Below are positions 5,813 to 14,218 of a stretch of 64,000 nt of DNA, one piece after another. The stretch lies in contig NZ_JAHEWN010000005.1 of assembly GCF_018598555.1 (NCBI RefSeq), positions 1 through 64,000 on the forward strand. The letters are read 5' to 3'. A program made the translations under genes and the position numbers. Source of the DNA: Curtobacterium aurantiacum. GTDB taxonomy: Bacteria; Actinomycetota; Actinomycetes; Actinomycetales; Microbacteriaceae. The first letter of the stretch is position 1; every line of letters begins with the position of its first letter. The notes under the pieces are model-generated. The model did not search any database. It was given only the letters and a program-made list of their open reading frames with translations, and was not told where the DNA came from.

Positions 5813-8584
5813 CTAGTCGGCGGCCGCTGTCGCTTCGGTCGCTGCTGTCGCTGCTGTCGCTTTGGTCGCCGCTGTCGCCTCGGGCGCCAGGACAGACGGC
5901 AACTGCTGCCGGGTCGAGACGCCGAGCTTCTGGAACGCCGCGTACAGGTGGGCGCCCACCGTCCGGGGCGAGACGAAGAGGTGTTCGCCGATGGCGCGGT
6001 TGCTCAGGCCCTGGGCTGCGAGCGTGCAGACGCGGAGTTCCTGCGGGGTGAGCAGCTCGATGCTGCGCTGCCCGGTCGTCGGCAGGCGCTCGCCCGTGGC
6101 ACGGATGGCCTCCCGCGTCCGCTCTTCCCAGGTCGGAGCAGGCATCTCCTCGAACAGGTCCAGGGCGGCGTGCAGGACGGCGCGCGCGGTGGTGTTGCGG
6201 TTCAGACGACGCAGACGGCGACCGAGTCGGAGGAGCGCTCGGGCCTGCACGTACGGGATCGGCCAACGCTCGTGCTGCAGGGTCGCCCAGGTCGCCTCGA
6301 GGTCGTCGTCGGGGAGGAGCGCGGTCCGGGCGTAGTCCACGGCGGCCCGCACCATGGGGGCGTGCCAGCGTGCGTGGAGCCGCTCGAGTTCCCGCAGCCG
6401 CTGCTCGGCGTCCGCCCGGTTGCCGGTCTCCAGTGCGGCGTCGACGTAGTCGTGGGAGGTCAGCACGGCGAAGGACGGGTTGAAGGCGTCGTCGTCGGGC
6501 TCGAACAGGCGTCGCAGGGGTCCGAGCGCGTCCGCTGCCCGGCCGGAGAGCAGGTGCGCCAACCCCGTCGCACCGAGGAGGGTGGCGCGCATCGCACTCG
6601 AACGGAGCACCTGCGCGCCGGCGGCGGTCCCGCCGGCGATCCGCTCGGCGTCGGGGTACTCGCCCTCGAGCGCATCGAACCAGGCGAGCGCGCACCGTGC
6701 CGCTGTGGAGAAGCCCGCGTCGCCGAGGTCACGGCCGAGGGATGCGGCCTGTTCCGCGAGGACCCGGGCCCTGGCGACGTCGCCGGCCAGGTAGGTGGTC
6801 ATGGAGGTCCCCATGAGCGCCTGCGGGAACGTCCGCAGCTCGCCGCGCGCCCGCATGCTCGCGAGGGCACGATCGAGCAGGACACGGGCCGTGTCGATCT
6901 CGCCCACCAGGTTGAGTGCGTAGCCGAGGAGCCACGCCGACGCTTCGTCCTGGGCAGTCGGCGCCGCTGCCAGCGCGAGTTCCCGGACACGATCGCCACG
7001 CGCCACCGGTTCGGTCCGGGCCGCGAGCAGGAGCGACCGCGGGTCGTCCTCGGGCAGCGCGAGGGCTTCGACGACGACGAGCATCGGGTCGCCCGGGTCC
7101 GCTTCGGAGGTGTGGTCCCACGCGAGCGCGGCGAGGTGCAGCAGTGCGTCGGTGGCGTGCTCGACGGCACCGGCCGCCTGCATCTCGGAGACGGCGTGGA
7201 GCGCCGGACCGAGGTCGCCGACAGCCAGGCCAGTCCGCCCGGTGGGGAGGGTCTCGGCGATCCACGCCGCGCGCGCAGCACGCAGCCGGTCGGGTGCCTC
7301 GTCGCGGGCTCGCTGCACCAGCAGCGACGCCTCGGACGTCCGGCCTGACAGTCCGGCGAGTTCCGCAGCGACGATGCGCCGCTCGACACGGCCGACCACG
7401 TCCGAGGTCAGTTCGGCGGCACGCTCGTAGGCCCGGCTCGCGACGAAGGTGTCGGACATCGCGGTCCGTCCCGCACCGAGCGCGGCGATCTCGTCGGCGA
7501 GGGGATCGTCGTGTCCGGTGGCGAGCTCGGCGCGCCACCAGATCGTCCGCGCCGGGTCGTCCTGGTGTTCGAGCACGAGCGACCGCAGCACCGCGGTGCG
7601 TTCCGACGGCGACGCCGCCAGGAGGACGGCCGACTGCACGAGTGGGTGCCGGAACCGGATCGCACGCGGTGGGACCCACTCGAGGAGCGACGACGCCGAG
7701 GCCTGCTCCGTCCAGGTCGGCGTCGGGAACCGGCCGATGGCACGGGCAGCGACGCGGGCGGCCTCCTCGGGGCTGGTGCCGCCGGACAGCGCCACGGCGA
7801 GGATGGCCAACCGGACGGACTGGTCCAGCTCCGTGTACCGAGCGGCGAACTCCTGCTCGACCCGGCCCACGACCGGGCGTTCCCGCGTGCGGTCCACCGC
7901 CGCGGCCGACCGACCGAGCTCGTGCAGTGCGAGCGGGTTGCCCTCGGCGCGCAGCACGAGGTCGCGTCGAGCCTGCCCCGTGGGTGCTCCGGAGATCCCG
8001 TCGAGCAGTTCGTCGGCAGCCGGTTCGTCGAGGGGGCCGAGGTGCAGGCGCCGGATGCCCGGCGTCTCAACCATGCCGGTGTTCCGCGTCGTCATGACGA
8101 TGACGACCGGGTCCTCACCGACACGACGGGCCATCATGCGGAGCGCCCACTCGGACGACGCATCCATCCAGTGCAGGTCCTCGGCGACGACCAGGAGCGG
8201 ACGTTCGGCCGCGGCGTCGGAGAGCAACGTCAGCGCGGCGAGGCCGGCGAGCAGCGGCGACGGCTGCACTCCCGTCGCCACACCGAACGCGACGTCGAGC
8301 GCCCGTCGCTGCGGTGCCGGCAGGTTCGCGATGCCGGCGCGCAACGGGTACAGGAGCATGTGGAGCGCGGCGTACGGCTCCGCGGACTCCGCCAGGGTGC
8401 CGGTGGTCGTGATCGCTCGCACGCCACGGGTGTCCGCGTACTCGAGCAGGTCCGTGACGAGCGATGACTTGCCGATTCCCGCTTCGCCGTCGACCACGAA
8501 CGCGGAGCCACCGTTGGCGACGTCGCCGACGGCATCCCGGAGGGCCGCGCGCTCCCGCTCACGCCCGATGACGGGCTGCACCAT
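5813..8584 (-). CDS. Large LuxR-family regulator with AAA ATPase domain (LAL/MalT-like)
   Basis: The protein has 923 residues from ATG 8584. Its N-terminal P-loop domain includes IGRERERAALRDAV and the Walker A sequence VVDGEAGIGKSSLV. A long helical middle of TPR-like repeats follows. The C-terminal helix-turn-helix LTPQELRVCTLAAQGLSNRA is of LuxR/GerE type. This is the LAL architecture: ATP-dependent activators that sense a ligand through the central region. The extreme C-terminus is a repetitive Ala/Thr/Lys tail encoded by imperfect 9-base repeats (about 5823-5885). The two hydrolase genes downstream on the same strand are the likely targets. The ligand is unknown. Confidence 0.87.
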   Translation of the reverse strand: MVQPVIGRERERAALRDAVGDVANGGSAFVVDGEAGIGKSSLVTDLLEYADTRGVRAITTTGTLAESAEPYAALHMLLYPLRAGIANLPAPQRRALDVAFGVATGVQPSPLLAGLAALTLLSDAAAERPLLVVAEDLHWMDASSEWALRMMARRVGEDPVVIVMTTRNTGMVETPGIRRLHLGPLDEPAADELLDGISGAPTGQARRDLVLRAEGNPLALHELGRSAAAVDRTRERPVVGRVEQEFAARYTELDQSVRLAILAVALSGGTSPEEAARVAARAIGRFPTPTWTEQASASSLLEWVPPRAIRFRHPLVQSAVLLAASPSERTAVLRSLVLEHQDDPARTIWWRAELATGHDDPLADEIAALGAGRTAMSDTFVASRAYERAAELTSDVVGRVERRIVAAELAGLSGRTSEASLLVQRARDEAPDRLRAARAAWIAETLPTGRTGLAVGDLGPALHAVSEMQAAGAVEHATDALLHLAALAWDHTSEADPGDPMLVVVEALALPEDDPRSLLLAARTEPVARGDRVRELALAAAPTAQDEASAWLLGYALNLVGEIDTARVLLDRALASMRARGELRTFPQALMGTSMTTYLAGDVARARVLAEQAASLGRDLGDAGFSTAARCALAWFDALEGEYPDAERIAGGTAAGAQVLRSSAMRATLLGATGLAHLLSGRAADALGPLRRLFEPDDDAFNPSFAVLTSHDYVDAALETGNRADAEQRLRELERLHARWHAPMVRAAVDYARTALLPDDDLEATWATLQHERWPIPYVQARALLRLGRRLRRLNRNTTARAVLHAALDLFEEMPAPTWEERTREAIRATGERLPTTGQRSIELLTPQELRVCTLAAQGLSNRAIGEHLFVSPRTVGAHLYAAFQKLGVSTRQQLPSVLAPEATAATKATAATAATEATAAAD

Positions 8585-8700
8585 CGTCACGCCGTCAGTA
8601 TGGCAGCGGCGATGCAACCGCAGGGCCCGCGCGTTGTCCGGTCCGCCGACGTTGGTGCCTGCCGGTCGTCGACCGGGGCCTGGCGGACGCCGACAGACGC

Positions 8701-10065
8701 CTACTGCGGCATGTCGACGAACCGCGAGAACATCCCGTGGAACGCCACGGTGATGGTGTCGGTCGGTCCGTTACGGTGCTTCGCCACGATCAGGTCCGCC
8801 TCACCCTGGCGCGGGTTGTCCTTCTCGTACGCCGACTCACGGTGCAGCAGGATGACCATGTCGGCGTCCTGCTCGATGGAGCCGGACTCACGCAGGTCGG
8901 AGATCGCCGGCTTCTTGTCGGCACGCTGCTCGGGTCCACGGTTCAGCTGCGACAGGGCGATGACGGGGACCTGGAGTTCCTTCGCCATCAGTTTGAGGGC
9001 ACGCGAGAACTCGGAGACCTCCTGCTGGCGGCTCTCGACCTTCTTGCCCGAGGTCATCAGCTGCAGGTAGTCGATGACCACGAGCTTCAGGTTGTGCTGC
9101 TGCTTGAGTCGACGGCACTTGGCGCGGATCTCGACGAGCGTCATGTTGGGGGAGTCGTCGATGAAGAAGGGGGCGTCGTTGATGCGACCACGGGTCTGCG
9201 CGATGGTGGTCCAGTCGCGGGAGTCCACGGTGCCCTTGCGCATGTTCTGCAGCGGGACGCTGGTCTCGGCGGAGAGCAGACGCATCGCGATCTCGGCGCG
9301 ACCCATCTCGAGCGAGAAGAACGCGGCCGTCTGGTCGTGCTTGATCGCGGCGGCGCGGCACAGGTCGAGCGCCAGCGTGGACTTGCCGAGGGCGGGTCGG
9401 GCGGCGACGATGATGAGCTGTCCGGGGTGGAAGCCGTTGGTCAGGCCGTCGAGCTGCGCGAACCCGGTCGGCACACCGGTCATCTGTCCGTCACGCCCCT
9501 TGGCAGCCTCGATCTCGTCGAGCGCGGCGGAGATGGCGTCGGTCAGCGGGACGTAGTCCTCGGTCTGCACACCACCGGCGACGTTGTAGACCTCGGCCTG
9601 CGCGCTGTTGACGAGGTCGGTGACTTCACCTTCCGACGCGTAGCCCATCTGCACGATGCGGGTGCCGGCGTCGACGAGGCGACGGAGGACAGCCTTCTCG
9701 GCGACGATGCCGGCGTAGTACCCGGCGTTCGCGGCGGTCGGCACCATGCTCGTGACGCTGTGCAGGTACTCGGCGCCGCCGGCGCGGGACAGCAGGCCGG
9801 TCTTGGTCAGCTCGTCGGTGACGGCGATGACGTCGGTGGGCTCACCGTGCGAGTAGAGCGAGAGGATCGCGTCGAAGATGACCTCGTGCTTGGGGACGTA
9901 GAAGTCCACGCCACGGGCGGTCTCGATGACGTCGGCGACGGCGTCCTTCGACAGGAGCATGCCGCCGATGGTCGACTGCTCCGCGAGCATGTCGTGCGGC
10001 GGGGTGCGTTCCATGCCGCGCTCCGCGTAGTCCTGCGGTGCGGGCTCAAGATGTGCGATCGACAC
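8701..10065 (-). CDS. dnaB: Replicative DNA helicase DnaB
   Basis: The protein has 454 residues. It is the hexameric 5'-3' helicase that unwinds DNA at the fork. The start is GTG 10065, preceded by GAGGAGAGC. The N-terminal primase-binding domain (PPHDMLAEQSTIGGMLLSKD) is followed by the RecA-like ATPase domain with Walker A ARPALGKST and Walker B LVVIDYLQLM, then SQLNRGPEQR. No intein is present and length is normal. The 568-bp region upstream carries several DnaA boxes, so DnaA may regulate it. The dciA-like gene at 33920 is its probable loader in this organism. Confidence 0.97.
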   Translation of the reverse strand: MSIAHLEPAPQDYAERGMERTPPHDMLAEQSTIGGMLLSKDAVADVIETARGVDFYVPKHEVIFDAILSLYSHGEPTDVIAVTDELTKTGLLSRAGGAEYLHSVTSMVPTAANAGYYAGIVAEKAVLRRLVDAGTRIVQMGYASEGEVTDLVNSAQAEVYNVAGGVQTEDYVPLTDAISAALDEIEAAKGRDGQMTGVPTGFAQLDGLTNGFHPGQLIIVAARPALGKSTLALDLCRAAAIKHDQTAAFFSLEMGRAEIAMRLLSAETSVPLQNMRKGTVDSRDWTTIAQTRGRINDAPFFIDDSPNMTLVEIRAKCRRLKQQHNLKLVVIDYLQLMTSGKKVESRQQEVSEFSRALKLMAKELQVPVIALSQLNRGPEQRADKKPAISDLRESGSIEQDADMVILLHRESAYEKDNPRQGEADLIVAKHRNGPTDTITVAFHGMFSRFVDMPQ

Positions 10066-10633
10066 ACGCTCTCCTCTGTTGACGACACGGACCGGGACCG
10101 GCGGGACGACACCCACCGGCCGGAACCCGCACCCTGTTCCTACCCCCGGCGACCGACATCCCCGAGTCGCTGGCCCAAGGTACGACCCCAGAGTTATCCC
10201 CAACAAACGCCCCTGTGGATAACTCTGTGGAGAGGTTGCGGAACACGCCGGACAGCTGTGTGGACAACTGTGGAGGAGCCTGTGGAAAAAGGCCGGTACG
10301 AACACACTTTCGACCGATTGACCTGGGGTTTTCCGTTACACACCGTGTGTGGAAAAGTGGGGTTCAAGTACCCCTTGAAGGTTCTGATTTGACACGTTTC
10401 CACTGTGTAAAACGACTTGACAAGCACCCCTCCTGTGGGAAGAGTTCTCGGCCTGTTCCCAGCCAGCGCGACCCCGTCTGCACCGTAACCAGCCAGCCCG
10501 AGTCGAGCCGTGCCTCCCGGCCTGTGATCGTCTCGGCGACAGCCGTAGGACAAGCCGCGCGACCGCCCCTGGAACGCAACGACGGGCGGGCCTCCCGGAG
10601 GAGACCCGCCCGTCGTGGAGCGGAACGTCAGTG
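10066..10633. other. Intergenic region upstream of dnaB with DnaA-box cluster
   Basis: No gene is supported in these 568 bp. Both flanking genes are leftward, so it holds the dnaB promoter and the rplI terminator. DnaA-box-like 9-mers are seen at 10194-10202 (TTATCCCCA), 10214-10222 (reverse of TTATCCACA), 10259-10267 (reverse of TTGTCCACA), and 10281-10289 and 10348-10356 (reverse of TTTTCCACA). The first two lie in an inverted repeat, AGAGTTATCC...GGATAACTCT (10190-10226). Confidence 0.6.
10579..10616 (-). terminator. Hairpin terminator of the rpsF-ssb-rpsR-rplI operon
   Basis: The arms ACGACGGGCGGG and CCCGCCCGTCGT pair perfectly around a loop that can itself pair (CCTCC/GGAGG). It starts 18 bp past the rplI stop on the leftward strand and is followed there by a short T-containing stretch. 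Confidence 0.7.
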
Positions 10634-11086
10634 CTACTTGGCAGCGACGACCTTGAGCGAGATCACGGCAGTGATGTCCTCGCGCAGGCGCACGGTGGCC
10701 TCGTGGTCACCGACGGTCTTGATGGTCGCGGGGACCTCGACCTTGCGCTTGTCGAGCGAGCCGACGCCCTGCGCCTGGACGGCGTCAGCGACGTCGCCCG
10801 GACGGACGGAGCCGAACAGACGACCGTCCTTGCCGGCCTTGACCGACAGGGTGATGGTCGCGTTCTCGAGCTTCATCTTGAGGTCCTGTGCCTCTTCGAT
10901 GGTGGCGAGCTCGCGCGCGGTACGCGCGGCACGGATCGACTCGACCTGCTTCTCGCCGCCCTTGGACCACGCGACAGCGAAGCCCTGGGGGATGAGGTAG
11001 TTGCGGGCGTAGCCGTTCTTGACGTCGACGACGTCACCAGCGGAACCGAGGCCGGAGACCTCGTGGGTGAGGATGAGCTTCGACAT
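10634..11086 (-). CDS. rplI: 50S ribosomal protein L9
   Basis: The protein has 150 residues, the usual length. The N-terminal domain [20 protein letters not shown] and [14 protein letters not shown] carry the L9 signature for 23S rRNA binding. A long connecting helix leads to the C-terminal domain ([20 protein letters not shown]). It is the last gene of the rpsF-ssb-rpsR-rplI operon, 14 bp after rpsR, and is followed by a strong hairpin. Confidence 0.97.
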   Translation of the reverse strand: MSKLILTHEVSGLGSAGDVVDVKNGYARNYLIPQGFAVAWSKGGEKQVESIRAARTARELATIEEAQDLKMKLENATITLSVKAGKDGRLFGSVRPGDVADAVQAQGVGSLDKRKVEVPATIKTVGDHEATVRLREDITAVISLKVVAAK

Positions 11087-11100
11087 GGGTCGACCTCCGA

Positions 11101-11358
11101 TCAGCGGCCGGAGCCGGCGTAGGGGAGGAGCGCCATCTCACGGGCGTTCTTCACGGCACGGGCGATGAGGCGCTGCTCCTGGACGGAGACGCCGGTGATG
11201 CGACGGGCGCGGATCTTTCCACGCTCCGAGATGAACTTGCGAAGGGTCGCAACGTCCTTGTAGTCGATGACGCCGACCTTGATCGACTTCGCGGGAGCAG
11301 CGTTCTTGCCGCCCTTGCCGCGAGGCTTCCGGCGGTCGCCGGTGCTCTTTCCAGCCAT
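11101..11358 (-). CDS. rpsR: 30S ribosomal protein S18
   Basis: The protein has 85 residues. [19 protein letters not shown] and [19 protein letters not shown] are the S18 core; S18 binds S6 and 16S rRNA in the platform. No cysteine is present, so this is the zinc-independent form. It sits in the conserved rpsF-ssb-rpsR-rplI order, with 100 bp separating it from ssb. Confidence 0.97.
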   Translation of the reverse strand: MAGKSTGDRRKPRGKGGKNAAPAKSIKVGVIDYKDVATLRKFISERGKIRARRITGVSVQEQRLIARAVKNAREMALLPYAGSGR

Positions 11359-11458
11359 AGTGATTTGTCCTTAGAAGAAAAGTTGTGTGTCCGTCGGAAC
11401 GCGGAGGATCAGTCCGGAACTCGCAGTTGCCGCTGTCAGGCGGCGCTGCGTGCTCCGA

Positions 11459-12034
11459 TCAGAACGGGGTCTCGTCGTCGAAGTTGCCACCGGGGGTGCT
11501 CCACACGTCGTTCGACTGTGCGTTGCCGCCACCCTGCTGGCCACCCTGGGGGGACCAGGGCGCGTCCGACTGACCGCCGCCGTTGTTGTTCCAGTTGCCG
11601 CCGCCGTTGCCGTTGCCAGCGGGGGCGTTGCCGCCACCGCCGACCTGGCCACGACCGCCGCCACTGCCACCCGCGGCACGGGTGATCTGTGCGGTCGCGT
11701 AGCGGAGCGACGGGCCGATCTCGTCGACCTCGAGCTCGATGCTCGTGCGCTGCTGGCCCTCACGGTCCTGGTAGGAACGCTGACGCAGACGACCCTGCGC
11801 GATGACGCGCGAGCCCTTGGTCAGCGACCCCGCCACGTGCTCGGCGAACTCGCGCCACACACTCGCGCGGAGGAACAGCGCGTCGCCGTCCTTCCACTCG
11901 TTCGCCTGACGGTCGAACGTGCGAGGGGTCGACGCGATGGTGAAGTTCGCCACGGCGAGCCCGTTCTGCGTGTAGCGCAGCTCGGGGTCCGCGGTGAGGT
12001 TGCCCACCACCGTGATGACGGTTTCGCCGGCCAC
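11459..12034 (-). CDS. ssb: Single-stranded DNA-binding protein
   Basis: The protein has 191 residues from GTG 12034, three bases after the rpsF stop. The OB-fold (about residues 1-110) opens [20 protein letters not shown] and contains [21 protein letters not shown] Gly/Asn/Gln-rich flexible linker follows. The acidic tip FDDETPF at the C-terminus is the docking motif for replication and repair partners. Length and layout are normal for an actinobacterial SSB. Confidence 0.96.
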   Translation of the reverse strand: MAGETVITVVGNLTADPELRYTQNGLAVANFTIASTPRTFDRQANEWKDGDALFLRASVWREFAEHVAGSLTKGSRVIAQGRLRQRSYQDREGQQRTSIELEVDEIGPSLRYATAQITRAAGGSGGGRGQVGGGGNAPAGNGNGGGNWNNNGGGQSDAPWSPQGGQQGGGNAQSNDVWSTPGGNFDDETPF

Positions 12035-12037
12035 GGG

Positions 12038-12421
12038 TTACTCGGCGCTCGCGGTCGCGGTTGCGGAGGCGTTGGCGGCCTTGCGGGCCGCACGCGCCTC
12101 GTCACGCTGCTTCTGGGCGGCGACCTGCGCGATGCCCTCTTCAGCGCGGAGGACCTTCGTGCGGAGCACGGCCTCGGAGAGACCGAGCTGACGGTCGAGC
12201 TCCTTGGCGGCCTCGGGCGACGACGTGAAGTCGACGACGGCGTAGATGCCCTCGGACTTCTTCGCGATCTCGTAAGCGAGCCGGCGACGGCCCCAGACGT
12301 CCACGTTGTCGACGGTGCCACCCGCGTTGCGGATCACGGCCAGGAACTTGTCCAGGCTGGGAGCGACGGTGCGCTCATCGATCTCGGGGTCGAGGATCGC
12401 CATCAGTTCGTACTGGTGCAT
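12038..12421 (-). CDS. rpsF: 30S ribosomal protein S6
   Basis: The protein has 127 residues. [19 protein letters not shown] and the later [20 protein letters not shown] are the S6 ferredoxin-like core. An Ala/Arg-rich tail of about 25 residues extends beyond the core, as in other actinobacteria. It is first in the operon, preceded by GAGGAGG. Its leader can form a strong hairpin that may be an S6:S18 autoregulatory element. Confidence 0.97.
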   Translation of the reverse strand: MHQYELMAILDPEIDERTVAPSLDKFLAVIRNAGGTVDNVDVWGRRRLAYEIAKKSEGIYAVVDFTSSPEAAKELDRQLGLSEAVLRTKVLRAEEGIAQVAAQKQRDEARAARKAANASATATASAE

Positions 12422-12439
12422 GCGGAACCCACCTCCTCT

Positions 12440-12498
12440 GGTCTCAGCGGCCCCGGGCGGTTCCCGGGGCAGGAGGGTTGATGCATGTGCCCCAGACC
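12440..12498 (-). promoter_or_regulatory. rpsF leader hairpin, possible S6:S18 autoregulatory structure
   Basis: On the coding strand CCCCGGG pairs with CCCGGGG (12451-12469) around AACCG-like bases, and GGTCT (12494-12498) can pair with AGACC (12440-12444) to form a basal stem. It lies 19-77 bases before the rpsF start. The S6 leader family also controls rpsF operons, but I have not confirmed its bulge consensus, so the assignment is tentative. Confidence 0.3.
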
Positions 12499-12582
12499 AC
12501 GCAGGTGCGCGAGGGGCAACCTGGGTAGCCTACCGGACTGCCTGGAGGCGCGCCACCGGCCTGTGGAGAACGGTCGCGCCCG

Positions 12583-14091
12583 TCAGTCGGTCGCGTCTCG
12601 GGCGCTGGCCGCGCCGCCGGCGCTGGTGTCGCTTCTCGCGCTGGTCGCGCCACCGGCGCTGGTGTCGCCTCTGGCGGCCCACCACTCGCGCAGGCGCTCC
12701 TCGGCCGTCTCCGGTCCGAGGGGTCCTTCGTCCATCCGCGCCTCGAGCAGGAACCGGTAGGCCTCGCCCACGGCACGCCCCGGCGGGATCTCGAGGATCC
12801 GCATGATGTCGTCGCCCGTCAGGTCGGGACGGATCGACTCGAGTTCCTCCTGCGCCGACAGCACCCTGATGCGGTCCTCGAGGTCGTCGTACGCGAACGC
12901 CAGCCGGTCGGCCTTCCGCCGGTTCCGCGTCGTGACGTCGGAGCGGGTGAGCTCGTGGAGTCGCTCGAGCTGGTCCCCGGCGTCGCGGACGTACCGGCGG
13001 ACGGCGGAGTCGGTCCAGGCGCCCTCGGTGTACCCGAAGAAGCGCAGGTGCAGCTCGATCAGCCGGGAGACCGCTGCGATGGTGTCGTTGTCGAAGCGCA
13101 GCGCACGGAGCCGCTTCTTCGCCATCTTCGACCCGACGAGGTCGTGGTGGTGGAAGCTCACGGCGCCGCCGGGCTCGAGCTTCCGGGTCGCCGGCTTGCC
13201 GATGTCGTGCAGCAGGGCCGCGAGGCGCAGCACGGTGTCCGGGGGATCGCCTGCGTGCCGCTCGGCCTCGTAGCCGATTGCCTGCTGCAGGACGGTGAGC
13301 GAGTGCTCGTAGACGTCCTTGTGGTGGTGGTGCTCGTCGATCTCCAGGCGCATCTCGGGCAGCTCCGGCAGGAACCGCTCGGCGAGCCCGGTGTCGACGA
13401 GCAGCCGGATGCCGGGGACCGGGTCGTCGGTGTTGAGCAGCTTGACCAGCTCGTCGCGCACACGCTCGGCGGAGACGATGTCGATCGACGCGACGAGTTC
13501 CTGCATCGCGGCCCGCACGTCGTCGTCGACGGTGAACCCGAGCTGGGACGTGAACCGTGCCGCACGCATCATCCGCAGGGGGTCGTCCCGGAACGAGACG
13601 ATCGCCGTCTGGGGCGTTCGGAGCCGCGCGGCCAGCAGGTCCTCGACGCCGCCGTGCACGTCGACGAGCTCACGGGCCGGCAGTCGCAGCGCCATCGCGT
13701 TGACGGTGAAGTCGCGACGGAGCAGGTCGTCCTCGATGGTGTCGCCGAACGCGACCTCGGGCTTGCGGGTCTCGCCGTCGTAGACGTCGCTGCGGTACGT
13801 GGTGATCTCGACCTGCTCGCCGGCGACCCGCGCGGCGATGGTGCCGAACTGGCGGCCGACGTCCCACGTGGCGCTCGCGATCGGTTCGACGATGCGCAGG
13901 ACGTCGTCGGGTCGCGCGTCGGTGGTGAAGTCGAGATCGGTCACCGGCCGGCCGAGGAACGCGTCACGGACGGGCCCGCCGACGAGGGCGAGTTCGTGTC
14001 CGGCGTCGGCGAAGGCCCGAGCGAGGAGGTCGACGGGCTCGGTGGCGGCGAGTGCGTCGAGTCGTTCGACGGCCTGGGCAACGGACTGCAT
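12583..14091 (-). CDS. CCA tRNA nucleotidyltransferase / polynucleotide adenylyltransferase family
   Basis: The protein has about 502 residues. The start ATG 14091 is preferred because GGGAGG lies 12 bases upstream; ATG 14103 abuts that motif. The N-terminal nucleotidyltransferase head shows LVGGPVRDAFLGRPVTDLDF with the metal-binding DLD. RRDFTVNAMAL and RMMRAARF follow, then an HD domain (LLHDIGKPATR). It repairs or adds tRNA CCA ends. The C-terminus is an unusual repetitive Ser/Ala/Gly/Asp tail encoded by two tandem 36-bp units (12602-12673). It is divergent from the DUF6049-MurJ gene. Confidence 0.93.
   Translation of the reverse strand: MQSVAQAVERLDALAATEPVDLLARAFADAGHELALVGGPVRDAFLGRPVTDLDFTTDARPDDVLRIVEPIASATWDVGRQFGTIAARVAGEQVEITTYRSDVYDGETRKPEVAFGDTIEDDLLRRDFTVNAMALRLPARELVDVHGGVEDLLAARLRTPQTAIVSFRDDPLRMMRAARFTSQLGFTVDDDVRAAMQELVASIDIVSAERVRDELVKLLNTDDPVPGIRLLVDTGLAERFLPELPEMRLEIDEHHHHKDVYEHSLTVLQQAIGYEAERHAGDPPDTVLRLAALLHDIGKPATRKLEPGGAVSFHHHDLVGSKMAKKRLRALRFDNDTIAAVSRLIELHLRFFGYTEGAWTDSAVRRYVRDAGDQLERLHELTRSDVTTRNRRKADRLAFAYDDLEDRIRVLSAQEELESIRPDLTGDDIMRILEIPPGRAVGEAYRFLLEARMDEGPLGPETAEERLREWWAARGDTSAGGATSARSDTSAGGAASARDATD
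12602..12673. repeat. Two tandem 36-bp repeats at 3' end of the CCA-adding enzyme gene
   Basis: Units 12602-12637 and 12638-12673 differ at only a few positions. They are in frame and each encodes about 12 residues of the Ser/Ala/Gly/Thr tail. Confidence 0.8.
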
Positions 14092-14218
14092 GACGGTGTT
14101 CATCCTCCCAGATCGAGGCCCCGAGTTCTCCACAAGCCGCGCGCGCACGGGTCCTGTTCATGGTCGCGCCTCATACACTCGTGCTCGGCCCGAACCGACC
14201 CCGTGGCCCGCTCCCCGT

